Positions 23,932 through 34,400 of a stretch of DNA of 64,000 bases are shown piece after piece. Location of the stretch: the NCBI RefSeq assembly GCF_002899895.1, contig NZ_PPEI02000005.1, forward strand, positions 124,001-188,000, written 5' to 3'. The stretch comes from Chryseobacterium oncorhynchi. GTDB taxonomy: Bacteria > Bacteroidota > Bacteroidia > Flavobacteriales > Weeksellaceae. Below the pieces are notes generated by a model. That model saw nothing but the letters and a program-made list of their open reading frames with translations, made no database searches and was not told where the DNA came from. The translations under genes were made by a program, and so were the position numbers. Each line of letters begins with the position of its first letter. The stretch's first letter is position 1.

Positions 23932-26403
23932 TTAGAATTTCAAAGAAACGCTTCCAAGAAAACGGGATGGAGCTTGTGGCGTTAATCTCACAGACCAAGC
24001 TTTTTCATTGGTAATATTGTCAAACTTCAATCCTACTCTATATTTTGGCTGATCATAGAAAATACCCAGATCAAACATTTTATAAGATGGTATAATCACT
24101 TTGGCTGTTTGTGTATTGGTTTGGTAGGAAGAAGATCCCATATTTCCACCACCACCTATTCCAAGGCCTTTTAATTTACCTTGTGGAATTCTGTAACTGA
24201 CCCAGAAATTAAACATATTGGCAGGACCGGATAAGGCAGGCCTCAACCCGTTAACAGAAGGGTTTGCATTGGTAAACTTACTATCGTTGTAGGCATATCC
24301 AGCAACAATATTTAATCCGTCAAAAGGATTAGCCGTTAGTTCTGCTTCTATTCCCTTGCTCAATTGGGTTCCGTCCTGGATAGAATAATTGATATCATCA
24401 GGATTTGTTCTCAGTATATTATCAACACGGATGTTATAATAGCTCAATGTCCCAACAAGCTTGTGATTGAAGATATCTGCTTTTACTCCAAATTCCAGTT
24501 GATTGGCATATTCCGGTTTAAATGAGTTTCCATTGATATCTACTCCGCTTACATTATTAAAACCGTTCATATAGTTTCCAAACAATGAAACTTTATTCTT
24601 CAACACTTCATAAACAAGGCCAAATTTTGGAGAAAGTGCGGTTTGCCCATAAGGCCCCGACTGTGTACCACTATTACTTAAACCTCCTTTTATTTCACCT
24701 GTAGTAATATCATAAACTCCCTTAAATTGAAATCTGTCTACCCTCAAACTGGCCATTACCATAAGCTGATCGGTCACATTAAAGACATTTGATACGTATG
24801 CAGCATAGGTATTATCACCGTTGTTTTCTTTTCTAAATGCCGAGGTTGCCGTAAGAGCATCAATGATATTACGGTTTACTCTAAAGTCTGCTGACGGATG
24901 AACGAAATTAAACACCTTTGTATTGGTATGGTATCGGTCAAAATGATTAGAGTTGTTATAATAATCTAATCCTACAACCATTCTGTTTCTAAAACGTCCG
25001 ATATGAAAATCTCCGATAAAGTTCTGTTGCAAATTGGTCGCTATAAACGAGGTAGTCCCCACCATCACCTGAGCACTTGCAGTAGAGTCTGTTTTCCCGT
25101 TAATAGCAGAAATATATCCATTAATTGTTGATCTTGCACGAGACATAATCGTCTGGGAAGTCCAGTTTTCTGAAACTTTATAATTGAGCTGGGCAAAAAT
25201 GTTCATCATTTGTGTTTCATAGGCAAGGTCATCACCTAGGAAATTTTTATAGTAAGGAAACTTCATGTCTGCAATAGACTGGGTTTTATTACCTCCTGTA
25301 TAAGGATTAAAACGTACTACCGAGGTTCCTTTTGCCTGATTAAACTCTACATCCAAAAGAAGCGACATACGATCGTTTATTTGATAAGAAAAACTTGGGG
25401 CAATAGCTAATGAATTGGTAAAACCCAGATCCTGAAAACTCTTTTCAAACGTTCCCGCTGCATTAAGACGAAAAAGAGCAGTTCTGTCTTTATTAATTGG
25501 AGTGTTTACATCCACCGTTAATCGATTATAGCTCCAGCTACCACCAACATAACCAATTTCACCTCCAAAATCATTATAAGGCTTTTTAGTAACACGATTA
25601 TAAACCCCGCCATAGCTGCTGGCAACACTTTTCCCGAATAAAGTTGCTGAAGGTCCTTTAATAGCTTCTATACGCTCTAAATTAACAGGATCAATAACTG
25701 AAAATGCAGCTCCTGCCACTCCATTTCTGGCATTGGGTTCTGTTTCAAATCCTCGTGAACGAAATGTAACTCTTCCTTGATTGGCTATCATAGGAACTCC
25801 TGCACCGGGTACATTTTTAGATATACTTCCAAGATCTACTGCGACCTGCTCTTGAAAAAGCTCCTTGGTTACAGTATTGTACACTTGTGGATTTTCCAGA
25901 TTCTTTAAGGGTAATCTTGCCACAAATCCGCTTTCTTTCTTAGAAAACCTATTGGTATTTTTCATGATTACAACTTCCTGTATTGCCTGAATATTTTCCT
26001 TGGTCAGTTGATAATCCAATGTTGTCATTTCACCAGTTTTCACCTCAACCGGAATACGTACTTCTTTAGATCCTAAAATTTGTAATTTTATCGTATACGT
26101 ACCTGCATTCACGTTAGTAAAGCGATAGTTCCCCTCATCATCCGTCAACGTTTGGCGATTTGCCTCCAATAGCGAAACCGATATAGCCCTCAGGGGTTGC
26201 CCATCCACCATATTTACTCTACCAGCTATCCCGCTTTGTATATCCTGTGCATATATTTTTGTTAAACTTATCAGGGAAAAGAAAAAAATCAGAAATGGTT
26301 TACCCCATTGTGTCATTTTACCTGTTAAAGCGCCCTCCTGCTCTGCTTCTTTGACATGGAGCATTGGCTTCGTTGGAAGCTCATTCTTACTTGATTGTAT
26401 CAT
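23932..26403 (-). CDS. TonB-dependent siderophore receptor
   Basis: The frame has 823 residues. Met30 (26316) gives a normal signal peptide (FLIFFFSLISLTKIYAQ) and may be the true start, since 29 residues before a signal are unusual. A carboxypeptidase-like regulatory domain follows (about 55-135: GIAGRVNMVDGQPLRAIS, DDEGNYRFTNVNAGTYTIKL). The plug comes next (about 160-300: VTFRSRGFETEP, IEAIKGPSATLFGK), then the 22-strand barrel ending in LGSVSLKF. The plug resembles FhuE/FecA-type receptors of the ferric-siderophore class. It probably imports ferric chelates with energy from TonB-ExbBD encoded elsewhere. Confidence 0.92.
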   Translation of the reverse strand: MIQSSKNELPTKPMLHVKEAEQEGALTGKMTQWGKPFLIFFFSLISLTKIYAQDIQSGIAGRVNMVDGQPLRAISVSLLEANRQTLTDDEGNYRFTNVNAGTYTIKLQILGSKEVRIPVEVKTGEMTTLDYQLTKENIQAIQEVVIMKNTNRFSKKESGFVARLPLKNLENPQVYNTVTKELFQEQVAVDLGSISKNVPGAGVPMIANQGRVTFRSRGFETEPNARNGVAGAAFSVIDPVNLERIEAIKGPSATLFGKSVASSYGGVYNRVTKKPYNDFGGEIGYVGGSWSYNRLTVDVNTPINKDRTALFRLNAAGTFEKSFQDLGFTNSLAIAPSFSYQINDRMSLLLDVEFNQAKGTSVVRFNPYTGGNKTQSIADMKFPYYKNFLGDDLAYETQMMNIFAQLNYKVSENWTSQTIMSRARSTINGYISAINGKTDSTASAQVMVGTTSFIATNLQQNFIGDFHIGRFRNRMVVGLDYYNNSNHFDRYHTNTKVFNFVHPSADFRVNRNIIDALTATSAFRKENNGDNTYAAYVSNVFNVTDQLMVMASLRVDRFQFKGVYDITTGEIKGGLSNSGTQSGPYGQTALSPKFGLVYEVLKNKVSLFGNYMNGFNNVSGVDINGNSFKPEYANQLEFGVKADIFNHKLVGTLSYYNIRVDNILRTNPDDINYSIQDGTQLSKGIEAELTANPFDGLNIVAGYAYNDSKFTNANPSVNGLRPALSGPANMFNFWVSYRIPQGKLKGLGIGGGGNMGSSSYQTNTQTAKVIIPSYKMFDLGIFYDQPKYRVGLKFDNITNEKAWSVRLTPQAPSRFLGSVSLKF

Positions 26404-26441
26404 TTTTTCAGCCTTATTTAAAACAATTATAAATAAAGGTG

Positions 26442-26495
26442 CAAAATAAAGGAATAGTAAACTTTCTTACAATATTAATTTAAACTATTCTAAAT
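26442..26495 (-). promoter_or_regulatory. Candidate promoter and Fur-like operator of the siderophore receptor
   Basis: Read leftward, an imperfect 18-base palindrome (26478-26495, ATTTAGAATAGTTTAAAT) precedes a TTG (26472-26470), a 21-base spacer and TATTTTG (26448-26442). The palindrome has the A/T-rich form of Flavobacteria Fur boxes, fitting iron control of a siderophore receptor. This is pattern-based and one base off the -7 consensus spacing. Confidence 0.35.
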
Positions 26496-26711
26496 AAAAT
26501 CTTAAAATTACACTATTGAGCCAGTTAATTCATTTTTGTTATATTCTTATCGTATTATCTACATCAGGCTCTATAAGCCTAATTAAAGCATCTCTATTGA
26601 AACGAATTATTAGTTATCCATATTTTACTAACAAGTTATCAACAATTCTATTTTTATAGGATCTATCTAAGCTCTTATATTATTAAATATTATAATCAGT
26701 TTTTTATTATT

Positions 26712-26745
26712 CCTAAATCTATCCTAAATCACCCTTTACTTTTGT
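26712..26745 (+). promoter_or_regulatory. Candidate activator-dependent promoter of the DUF2490 gene
   Basis: TACTTTTG (26738-26745) matches TAnnTTTG. There is no TTG box upstream; instead two direct copies of TCCTAAAT (26712-26719 and 26723-26730), one helical turn (11 bases) apart, occupy the place of the -33 element. That is the layout of response-regulator-type activator sites. Inference from sequence only. Confidence 0.4.
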
Positions 26746-26913
26746 CTTGTTTTTAAACAGTATTACATCTGTTTACATAATTACTCAATACATAAAGCAT
26801 CTAAATTTGTCATGATAAAATATTCTCAAGCGGGATTTCAAGTTTCCTTATCTAATCTTATGGTTGTACAAGCTTTAACATTTATAGTAAAACAATTATC
26901 TGGTATATTCAAT

Positions 26914-27702
26914 ATGAGGAAAGTTATTGTAGCTTTTAGTATATTAGGTTGTATGGGAAGTGTAGTCAATGCACAGATCAGTCCACCCGGCTTGGGAGAT
27001 GCCAATACTGCTTTTTGGTCTGCCTTTGGAGTAAAACGAGAACTGGATTCCCTGGGGAAAAAGCAAACAATGAGCTATATTGCTCTAGGGCGAAAAAGCA
27101 GTCCGGATAATGACAATCTACTGGCTAAACAAGCCATTTTTGTATTAAATCATGAGATTTACAATTCCTTTGCTCCTCACCAGCAATACAGCTATGCCAT
27201 CAGCTACAGAAGACAGCCTCAATACGAAAGTGATGCTCCTTATGAAAAAGAAAACACTGAACAGGAATTCAGGATCTACGGACGATATGCCTATACTTTT
27301 AATCTTGGAAAGAAATTTAAACTCAAAAATACTGTCCGACAGGAATTCAGAAAGTTCTTTGATGCAGATTTTCATAAGGTGGAAGAGGATTTTCAATTAA
27401 GAACCCGTATCAAAAGCCAGTTGACCTACAATTTATCTCCTACAAATAACCAAAAACTGGCCTTAAGTGCCGAAGCTCTGTTTTCTGTGAGCCATCTTAA
27501 TGAACCGGATCAGCACTGGAATTCTTTTGGTTATCGGGAAATGCGACTTTCTGCTTATTATATGTTCAATATTCCGCATTCTCCTTTTACTGTAGATATC
27601 GGATATATGGATGATCTGATTCGGGGCAGTAAAAGTATTCACAAGGGTGGCGTGCATTATCTGGCGGCTGATCTGATCTGGAACATACCTTATAAAAAAT
27701 AA
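26914..27702 (+). CDS. DUF2490 outer-membrane-type protein
   Basis: This 262-residue protein starts at ATG 26914, which opens a signal peptide (MRKVIVAFSILGCMGSVVNA, cut before QISPP). A longer frame from 26812 lacks sense. The mature protein consists of amphipathic strands ending in aromatic residues (EQEFRIYGRYAYTFNLGKKF, KLALSAEALFSVSH, REMRLSAYYMF, VDIGYMDDL), as in DUF2490 proteins, which are predicted outer-membrane barrels of unknown function. The divergent siderophore receptor suggests a common envelope context, though their control regions look different. Confidence 0.82.
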   Translation: MRKVIVAFSILGCMGSVVNAQISPPGLGDANTAFWSAFGVKRELDSLGKKQTMSYIALGRKSSPDNDNLLAKQAIFVLNHEIYNSFAPHQQYSYAISYRRQPQYESDAPYEKENTEQEFRIYGRYAYTFNLGKKFKLKNTVRQEFRKFFDADFHKVEEDFQLRTRIKSQLTYNLSPTNNQKLALSAEALFSVSHLNEPDQHWNSFGYREMRLSAYYMFNIPHSPFTVDIGYMDDLIRGSKSIHKGGVHYLAADLIWNIPYKK

Positions 27703-27716
27703 TATTCAATGAATAT

Positions 27717-27748
27717 AAAAATCCCGACCATTTCTGACCGGGATTTTT
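27717..27748. terminator. Terminator after the DUF2490 gene
   Basis: A ten-base-pair stem (AAAAATCCCG, 27717-27726, with CGGGATTTTT, 27739-27748) with a 12-base loop. The A and T flanks make it usable from both directions, including the leftward gene... which ends at 27808. Confidence 0.8.
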
Positions 27749-27807
27749 GCTTGGAAAATATAAGATTTTCCACAATATAATTAAGTATGAATGTTTGGTA
27801 TAAAATT

Positions 27808-28527
27808 TTAATTGCATAGGGTCAAAAACTGACGGCTCATCTGTACTTTGAATTTTGCTTCAGCTCTTGAATGATGATAAATAGAATGTTCAAATGCTCG
27901 TACTGTTTTCAGTTTCTGATCAATAAACTCAGCAATATCAACAATGGAAAAAATAAAATCCTTGTAAGTCTCCATATTCACGGTCTGCCCATAATAAGGC
28001 AGATAGGCTTTCAAAAATGGAATTACTTTCTGATGACGATTGTAGCTGATACAATATCCTACTCCTTCTACGGATGTGACAATATGATGATCATTGATAT
28101 AATCCAGAATATTTTTATTTCCGTTTAAAGCGTTATTGTTTTTCGAACAATGTTTGTTGACTTTATCCAAAATATGCTGTGCATACTCCATCATTGAAAT
28201 ATTTTTAAATTCAAATATATGGTTCAATGCTTTTTTAGAAGAAGTTCCTTTTTCGCAATCGGTACAAAAAGAGATACCGATTCTCTCGTGATAAGGAAAA
28301 AAACAGTCTTTAATTTCAATGAAAGCATCTGCCTTTAGCCTATTCTCTGTAAAGTTGTAGTACAGATAAGGGCTATATAAAGCTACAAGAGCTTTTAGAT
28401 AGTCTGTTTCATTTGTATTATAATATTCTTCAAACCATTTTTCAAGGTTATCATAATAATTTCTTTCAAAGTCTTTAAAGTTTAAGTAAAACGGCAATTC
28501 CATAGCTCTGTAATTTTGATATGACAA
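27808..28527 (-). CDS. Unknown cytoplasmic protein (239 residues)
   Basis: This soluble protein begins MSYQNYRAMELPFYLNF; Met9 (28503) is an alternative start. It has aromatic-rich segments (LPFYLNFKDFERNYYDN, YSPYLYYNFTEN) and many cysteines (for example ISFCTDCEKG around residues 85-94, a C-x2-C pair). The C-terminus is helical (FEHSIYHHSRAEAKFKVQ). No family is recognised. It stands alone, convergent with the DUF2490 gene. Confidence 0.65.
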   Translation of the reverse strand: MSYQNYRAMELPFYLNFKDFERNYYDNLEKWFEEYYNTNETDYLKALVALYSPYLYYNFTENRLKADAFIEIKDCFFPYHERIGISFCTDCEKGTSSKKALNHIFEFKNISMMEYAQHILDKVNKHCSKNNNALNGNKNILDYINDHHIVTSVEGVGYCISYNRHQKVIPFLKAYLPYYGQTVNMETYKDFIFSIVDIAEFIDQKLKTVRAFEHSIYHHSRAEAKFKVQMSRQFLTLCN

Positions 28528-28769
28528 AGCTATTACGCTAATGCGACAAAACTTGACGCAATATATTTTTCTTGTGAAATGTAATGAAGAACCAAGATCC
28601 TAGAATCGAAATGCTTGACTTTAGGAAACAGATTTTCAGACTGAAATATGAGCTTACAATCTCAATATTAACAGAGATTTTGGGATAATCTGATATAGAA
28701 TTGGTTATAACCTAATTAGTTTCTCTTTTCTAGCCAACAACTAAGTTCAGAACATCGCGTCTACAACAA

Positions 28770-30302
28770 TTATTTATCGTAATTTTTCATCAAATACTCA
28801 AAATAATGGATCATTTTCATATAGTTTTCAATGCTTAGATATTCGTTGGTACTGTGGATACTTTGCTGCTCTGAGCTGTTGATTTTAATAGGCATAAATC
28901 TGTATACATTTTTACTTACAATTTCATATTTACCGGCATCAGTACCGGCCATGGTAAGGTAAGGAGATACGATGGCTCCGGGATGAATCTCTTTCACTCC
29001 CGCTTCTATTAATTTGAATGCTTTTGTATTGGTAGGAGATACTGCAGAGGCTTCTCTTGTATTATCAATCTCTTCTACTTCTACGTCAAAGCCCTTGGTT
29101 GCCTTTGCAATATGCTCACGAACATCTTTCACTGTATTCCCTGGTAGAAGTCTGAAATTAACGACAAATTCTACTTCGGGAGAAAGTACATTGGTTCCAT
29201 CGCTTCCCTTCATCATTGTTAAAGCCGTTGTGGTTCGTACCAATGCATTGGTTGTATTATTTTTGGTGAGTTGGGAGATAAGCACTGGTTTTAAAAGCCA
29301 TTGATTAGCCAATGCCAATCTGGTCGTAAATGGCATGGCTCCTCCAATATTATTAAAAAATTCTTTGATTAATGGGGTGATCACAGGTTTCATCTGATCA
29401 TCTTCCAGCCGTTGCATAATCACAGCTGCCTTTCCTATGGCGCTTTCCATTGGAGGCATAGAGGAATGCCCTCCAAGACCCTTTACTTTTATTTTTGCGG
29501 AAAGAAATCCTTTTTCTGCACAACCTACTACAGCAACGTCTGCATCTACCCCTGCTACGTTTCCTTTTCTCATGATTAGTCCGCCCTCATCATATACGGC
29601 ATCAAACTTCAGCCCTTTTTTCTTAAAATAATCTGCAATCTGTATGGCTCCTTTTTGCCCACCTACCTCTTCATCAAAACCAAAAGCAAGATAAATATCT
29701 CGCTGTGGAGTTTGTTTATTTTTAATCAAATTATTCATGGATTCCATTAAGGAAAAAAGCATTCCTTTCATGTCTATGGCTCCTCTTCCATAGATTCTTC
29801 CGTTAGCAACAGCTCCTGAAAAAGGGGCATAATCCCAATCTTCAGAAACTTTGGCAACAGGTTCGGATGGTTTATCATCGGGTCTGAAAACATTTTCCTC
29901 ATTATTTTTTATATCGGCATCTCCCGGAGGAACTACATCCATGTGAGACAGAAATAAAATAGGTTCCAGCTTCGGATTACTTCCTTTAAGTCTATATACT
30001 AAACCATACTGATTCACCTCAACATATTCTGTATTCTGGTACACCAAAGGATAGGAATTTTTCAGATATTCTTTAAACTGACCAAAAGGGGCATAATTAA
30101 ATTCTCCCAAACTCCCTGTAGAAACAGTTGGAATCTTTATTCCTCCCGACAAGCGCATCACTGCTGAGTCATTTTTCACAGGCTTCCATCCCTCACCAGC
30201 TCCGGATGTATTTTTCTTAAAAGGATAAGTGTAAGTCTTGATCAAGAGTACAGCAACAAGAATAATAAGAATACCCAGAATGGTTAAAAGGATTTTTTTC
30301 AT
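28770..30302 (-). CDS. M20 family zinc peptidase with N-terminal membrane anchor
   Basis: This 510-residue protein is of the CPS1/PM20D1-like branch of M20 peptidases, which split peptides or N-acyl amino acids. A membrane anchor or signal (ILLTILGILIILVAVLLI, about 4-21) is followed by the di-zinc site residues: H in FLSHMDVVPPGD (about 119-130), D in GRGAIDMKG (about 171-179), the catalytic glutamates in FDEEVGGQKGAI (about 208-219), AGTDAGKYE, and IHSTNEYLS near the end (about 480-488). All expected zinc ligands are present. Its dimerisation lid domain includes KVKGLGGHSSMPP. A periplasmic location is likely. Confidence 0.92.
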   Translation of the reverse strand: MKKILLTILGILIILVAVLLIKTYTYPFKKNTSGAGEGWKPVKNDSAVMRLSGGIKIPTVSTGSLGEFNYAPFGQFKEYLKNSYPLVYQNTEYVEVNQYGLVYRLKGSNPKLEPILFLSHMDVVPPGDADIKNNEENVFRPDDKPSEPVAKVSEDWDYAPFSGAVANGRIYGRGAIDMKGMLFSLMESMNNLIKNKQTPQRDIYLAFGFDEEVGGQKGAIQIADYFKKKGLKFDAVYDEGGLIMRKGNVAGVDADVAVVGCAEKGFLSAKIKVKGLGGHSSMPPMESAIGKAAVIMQRLEDDQMKPVITPLIKEFFNNIGGAMPFTTRLALANQWLLKPVLISQLTKNNTTNALVRTTTALTMMKGSDGTNVLSPEVEFVVNFRLLPGNTVKDVREHIAKATKGFDVEVEEIDNTREASAVSPTNTKAFKLIEAGVKEIHPGAIVSPYLTMAGTDAGKYEIVSKNVYRFMPIKINSSEQQSIHSTNEYLSIENYMKMIHYFEYLMKNYDK

Positions 30303-30440
30303 AGCAGAGAAGTTTTGTGAAGTGGTTTGATTGTATAAATATAGTAAAGTATTTGATCTTTAACAATTTTAAAACCGGGCTTTTGAATATTACATTGTAT
30401 TTAAAAACTTGTATGTCCATACTTTATTTTATGTAAACAA

Positions 30441-30472
30441 ATAATCCCTTTCTAGATTTAGAAAGGGATTAT
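30441..30472 (-). terminator. Terminator of map
   Basis: A 14-base-pair perfect stem (ATAATCCCTTTCTA, 30441-30454, with 30459-30472) lies 23 bases after the map stop. The flanking sequence on the leftward side is TTTGTTTA. Confidence 0.8.
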
Positions 30473-30494
30473 ATTTATTTAAATCAGTAAAATA

Positions 30495-31259
30495 TTAATT
30501 CAATATTTCATTCATTTGGGTCAGAATGATTGGTTTTCCATCTGTAACTACAATTGTATGCTCGTGCTGTGCCATATAACCGCCTTTATTTCCAACCATT
30601 GTCCATCCGTCTTTAAGCTCAACAGCTAGATTTGAGGAAGTGGAAATAAATGTTTCAATGGCCACAACAGAGTTTTTCTTAAAGCGTCTGGAATCAAAAC
30701 GGTTTTTGTAGTTCAGTAATTCATCAGGCTGTTCGTGTAAGCTTCTTCCTACTCCATGTCCTGCAAGATTTTTAATGACTTTAAAGCCTCTTTTCTTTGC
30801 TTCGGTTTCCATGAGGAATCCAATATCTGCAATTTTAACACCACCTTTTATGCTATCAATTGCTTTTTGTAAAATATCTTTAGAGGCATCCACCAATTTT
30901 TGATGTTGATGAATATCTTTTCCAATAATAAAGGATCCGCCATTATCAGCCCAATACCCATCCAATTCTGCAGAAACATCAATGTTAATCAGATCACCGT
31001 CTTTCAATACTCTTTGCTCTGTAGGAATTCCGTGACAAAACTCATTATCTACGCTTATGCAGGTCCATCCCGGAAATCCGTAGGTGAGATAAGGAGCTGA
31101 TTTGGCCCCAAGATCTGCCAGTATTTTCCCTCCATATTCGTCAAGATCCTTTGTCGTCATACCAGGCTGAGCATACTTTGTCATCTCTCTTAGAGTGTAA
31201 GCCACAGCTTCACTTACTTTCTGCATTCCGATTAACTGATCGTCGTTTGTAATTGACAT
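30495..31259 (-). CDS. map: Methionine aminopeptidase, type I
   Basis: This 254-residue enzyme removes N-terminal methionine from new proteins. The ATG at 31259 (MSITNDDQLIGM) was chosen over an upstream codon at 31292, because it gives the usual short N-terminus. Active-site residues are in place: H in NEFCHGIPT (about 82), D in INIDVSAELDGYWADNGG (metal ligands), H in AGHGVGRSLHEQP, and E in VVAIETF plus E in AQHEHTIVV near the end. It is a single leftward gene; a TAnnTTTG match at 31343-31336 upstream could be its -7 box. Confidence 0.95.
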   Translation of the reverse strand: MSITNDDQLIGMQKVSEAVAYTLREMTKYAQPGMTTKDLDEYGGKILADLGAKSAPYLTYGFPGWTCISVDNEFCHGIPTEQRVLKDGDLINIDVSAELDGYWADNGGSFIIGKDIHQHQKLVDASKDILQKAIDSIKGGVKIADIGFLMETEAKKRGFKVIKNLAGHGVGRSLHEQPDELLNYKNRFDSRRFKKNSVVAIETFISTSSNLAVELKDGWTMVGNKGGYMAQHEHTIVVTDGKPIILTQMNEILN

Positions 31260-31382
31260 ACAATTTATTTTGATTATTGATATAAATTCCAAAGACCAAA
31301 AACTTATTTGAGCTGTTATTAGTCACTGGAAACTACAAAGTTAAAGAAATAAAACATTCATTTCTTAAATCAATAAAAATAA

Positions 31383-31412
31383 AACGAGGAGTACCCAATG
31401 ATACTCCCCGTT
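31383..31412 (-). terminator. Terminator of the giant-protein operon
   Basis: An 11-base arm AACGAGGAGTA (31383-31393) pairs with TACTCCCCGTT (31402-31412) with one mismatch. Read leftward it is followed by TTTTATTTTTATTG. It lies 52 bases after the stop of the last giant gene. Confidence 0.8.
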
Positions 31413-31464
31413 ATAACTACTTGCTATGTAGATGTTTTTGCTTTAATTTATATTTTAAATAAAA

Positions 31465-34400
31465 TTAAAAACCTCTACCAATGGTTAAAATATTCTCATC
31501 CTTACTAAACATCCCTGAGGTGTTTTCTGTAATAACTTTGAAATTATGACTAATTGGATTTCCTTCAGCGTCTGAAAAACGAAGAAGGCTGGATAGCCAT
31601 TCCGTATCCTTTAACGCTAACTTCACTACAGGAATATTAGTACTCTCAACTGTTTTTAATTTTTTCCAGTTTCCTTGTGAAGTCATTTTATAGAAATGAT
31701 ACTTCGCTTTATAGGCCATTTTAGGCCATGTAAATGTTACATTACTTAATCCTTGTCTTCCAAAAGTTCCTTTATATTCTATGAAAGGAGATTTCGGTAA
31801 TACATTTTCTGTAATGGTTGTAATCATAATTTTAGATGCTTCAGACGGAGCATATTCTGTAACAACAACATCAGATTGAGGATTTCCTGTATAGTTTGCT
31901 TCAGCATATTCTACCTCAGCTTCAACGGTTACACGATAATATAACGGATCACTGAATGGTACTTCCAGTAAATCTGCAAAATCATCTTCTAATGTCCAGA
32001 CTTTATCATTCAAAACACCAGCGGCTTCTAAATCCAGCTCTTTTACAAGCGTCATTGTTCTTACAGAAACAGCATCCTGCATGGTAAGTGCACGATAAAG
32101 TTTTGCTTTCTTAACATTATAGATTTTCTTGTAGGAATTGATTGTAACCTGCATTTTTGGTGAAATATCCAGTTCTTCATCTTGTAAAACAGGAATCACA
32201 CTTTTGATCTCCGGTGTTTTTAATGGGAATGAATTAACCATTTTTACAGGTCCTACCGCTGTACTCATGCCACCCTGCACAAGCTGTGCATTGACTTCTT
32301 TTACAGAATAGAAATAAACACTTGTAGAAGCACCATCTAATGTAAAATCTACAAACGTTGTTTTATTATTTCCTACCACCTTCATCATTGGTGCCATATC
32401 GAAATCCGGAGAGGTAGGGTTAAGATATGCCCCGTTTCTATCCCTGATGACCTGTGCCTTTGGAATCGGTTGATAATCTCCTCCTTTAACATGCTGATAC
32501 AGAATTGGAATTTCCGTTAATGGAACATATGAATTCTGAATAGTTTGCTTAATAAAATCATAGAATGTTACTCTACCATATTTACCACTTGGATGTTTCG
32601 GAATAATTTCATAATCCAGATTAGTCATCTGAGGCGGGGTTACAGGACTGATATTCTCCTTAAAATGTTTATTATGATCTTTAATAAACAAATTGATATT
32701 CTTGAATAAATCTTCATTATCCGGTAATGGAAACCCAAATCCATTATGTTCTGTAAAGAGATTTGTCGCTGAATTATAGCCAGCATTTGCCAATTCTAAT
32801 AACCTTGTATTGAAGAATTCATCATTGTTTTTGTCTCTGATATATTCTATAGAGTTAACTGTTGGCTCCTCATAATTCCCTTCTGTATAGTTATAGAGTG
32901 AACTTAACAGAATATCATCATTACTACGAAGGTACATCACACTAAAAGGTCTGTGTTCAAACTGTGTTGTAAATGCATAGGATGAACGTCCGAAATAATC
33001 CGGCCTTGTTGCAAACTTAGATCCCATCGGCGCCTGCGGAGTTGCAGGAGCTTCAATTCTTCTTCCAAACATCATGGTTGGAATAGAAATCCTTGAATTA
33101 TATCCTACATACGTGGTATCTATTACTCTTGCTCCGAAAATACTGTATTTCTCTAACACATCCGGGGCTTGAGGAATCACATGATCCTTGGTCAATCGAC
33201 ATGGTGCATTATAGTGAAGATAAGCTCTGTATCCTGGATAGAAATTTACTTCTTCCGTTCTTGGAACATTGGGCTGCAGAGGGTTTGTATCACTATGGGA
33301 TTCGTCTAAAGCAAAAACTTTTAAATCACCGCTTCCGATATTATCTATGCGGATCACCTTAAGGATTCTTTTCTCTGCACCCTGTTGTCCTACTGCAGAC
33401 ACACGAATACTTCCTCTGTACCATTGTACACTGTCTTTACCTGGAATATCCGAAAATTGAGGATGTTTATTCAAGATATATCCTGGGAAATCAATTTCAT
33501 ATAATCCTGTAAATGGAACTCCCGGTTGATTCACTCTCTGAATGTTTGCATTCTTCTTAATACCTCTAAATTTTCTGTAGTAGGTATTGTAGGTAATATC
33601 CGGTGCCTGTCCTGATTCAATGGTAACTTCTTCTGTATGAATCGGCCAGTTATCTCCAATCTGAATTTTAAGAGAATGAGGATTTACTGCTCCCCATGAA
33701 CTCGTATTTTGCATATTCTCAGCTACCATGAAAGATACATTGGCACTTGGCACTAAAAAGTTCGCTGGATCAAAAGGAATCGGCGTGTTTTGTCCGAATG
33801 CATTTCCAATCTGCATTTTCAGAATATGAAAAATCGGAAAGTCCGGACTTGAACCTGGTACAATATTATGGATAATATAATCATCTGTTCCTACGGTAAA
33901 GATTCCTCCAACATAATTAGGAAAAGCTGATCCGGGAATCGTTGGGGTCACACTCTGGTTAACTCCTGTACTGGTTAATCCGGCACTGGCTAAAGGCAAA
34001 GCCTTGGTTTTAATGACAGAAATCAGAGGATTTCCAGGCAGATCTGTTACCGTATCAATCATTCCAAAAACCTGCTTTAATGCTTCAGGACGGTAGAAAA
34101 CTTCAATTTTATCTGCAAACAACTCTTCGTTATCCGGCAAAGGATTAAAGGTAGATAGATCTACTCCGTTAATTGCCTTTTGGTAGGAAATCATATCCTG
34201 TGAAGCATCATACTCCATAGTAAGCCTTACCAAAGTCTTATCAGTAGCCGGATTTAGTTTATACATATCCTGCTCATTCTGTGAGGTAAGCAATATCGGC
34301 AGCTCTTCCTGTATTAGGAATGCACTGATACTGGATGGAGGCAATAGTGTATTGACAGGTTTAATTTTTGATTCTATCTGCTGGGTAATGGGTGAAGACT

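Larger units (their letters stand above)
26404..26913. other. 510-base gap between divergent receptor and DUF2490 genes
   Basis: This gap holds the two divergent control regions described separately (26442-26495 leftward, 26712-26745 rightward). The 240 bases between them are A/T-rich and show no gene or strong hairpin. A frame starting at 26812 runs into the DUF2490 gene, but its first 34 codons lack features. Confidence 0.6.
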
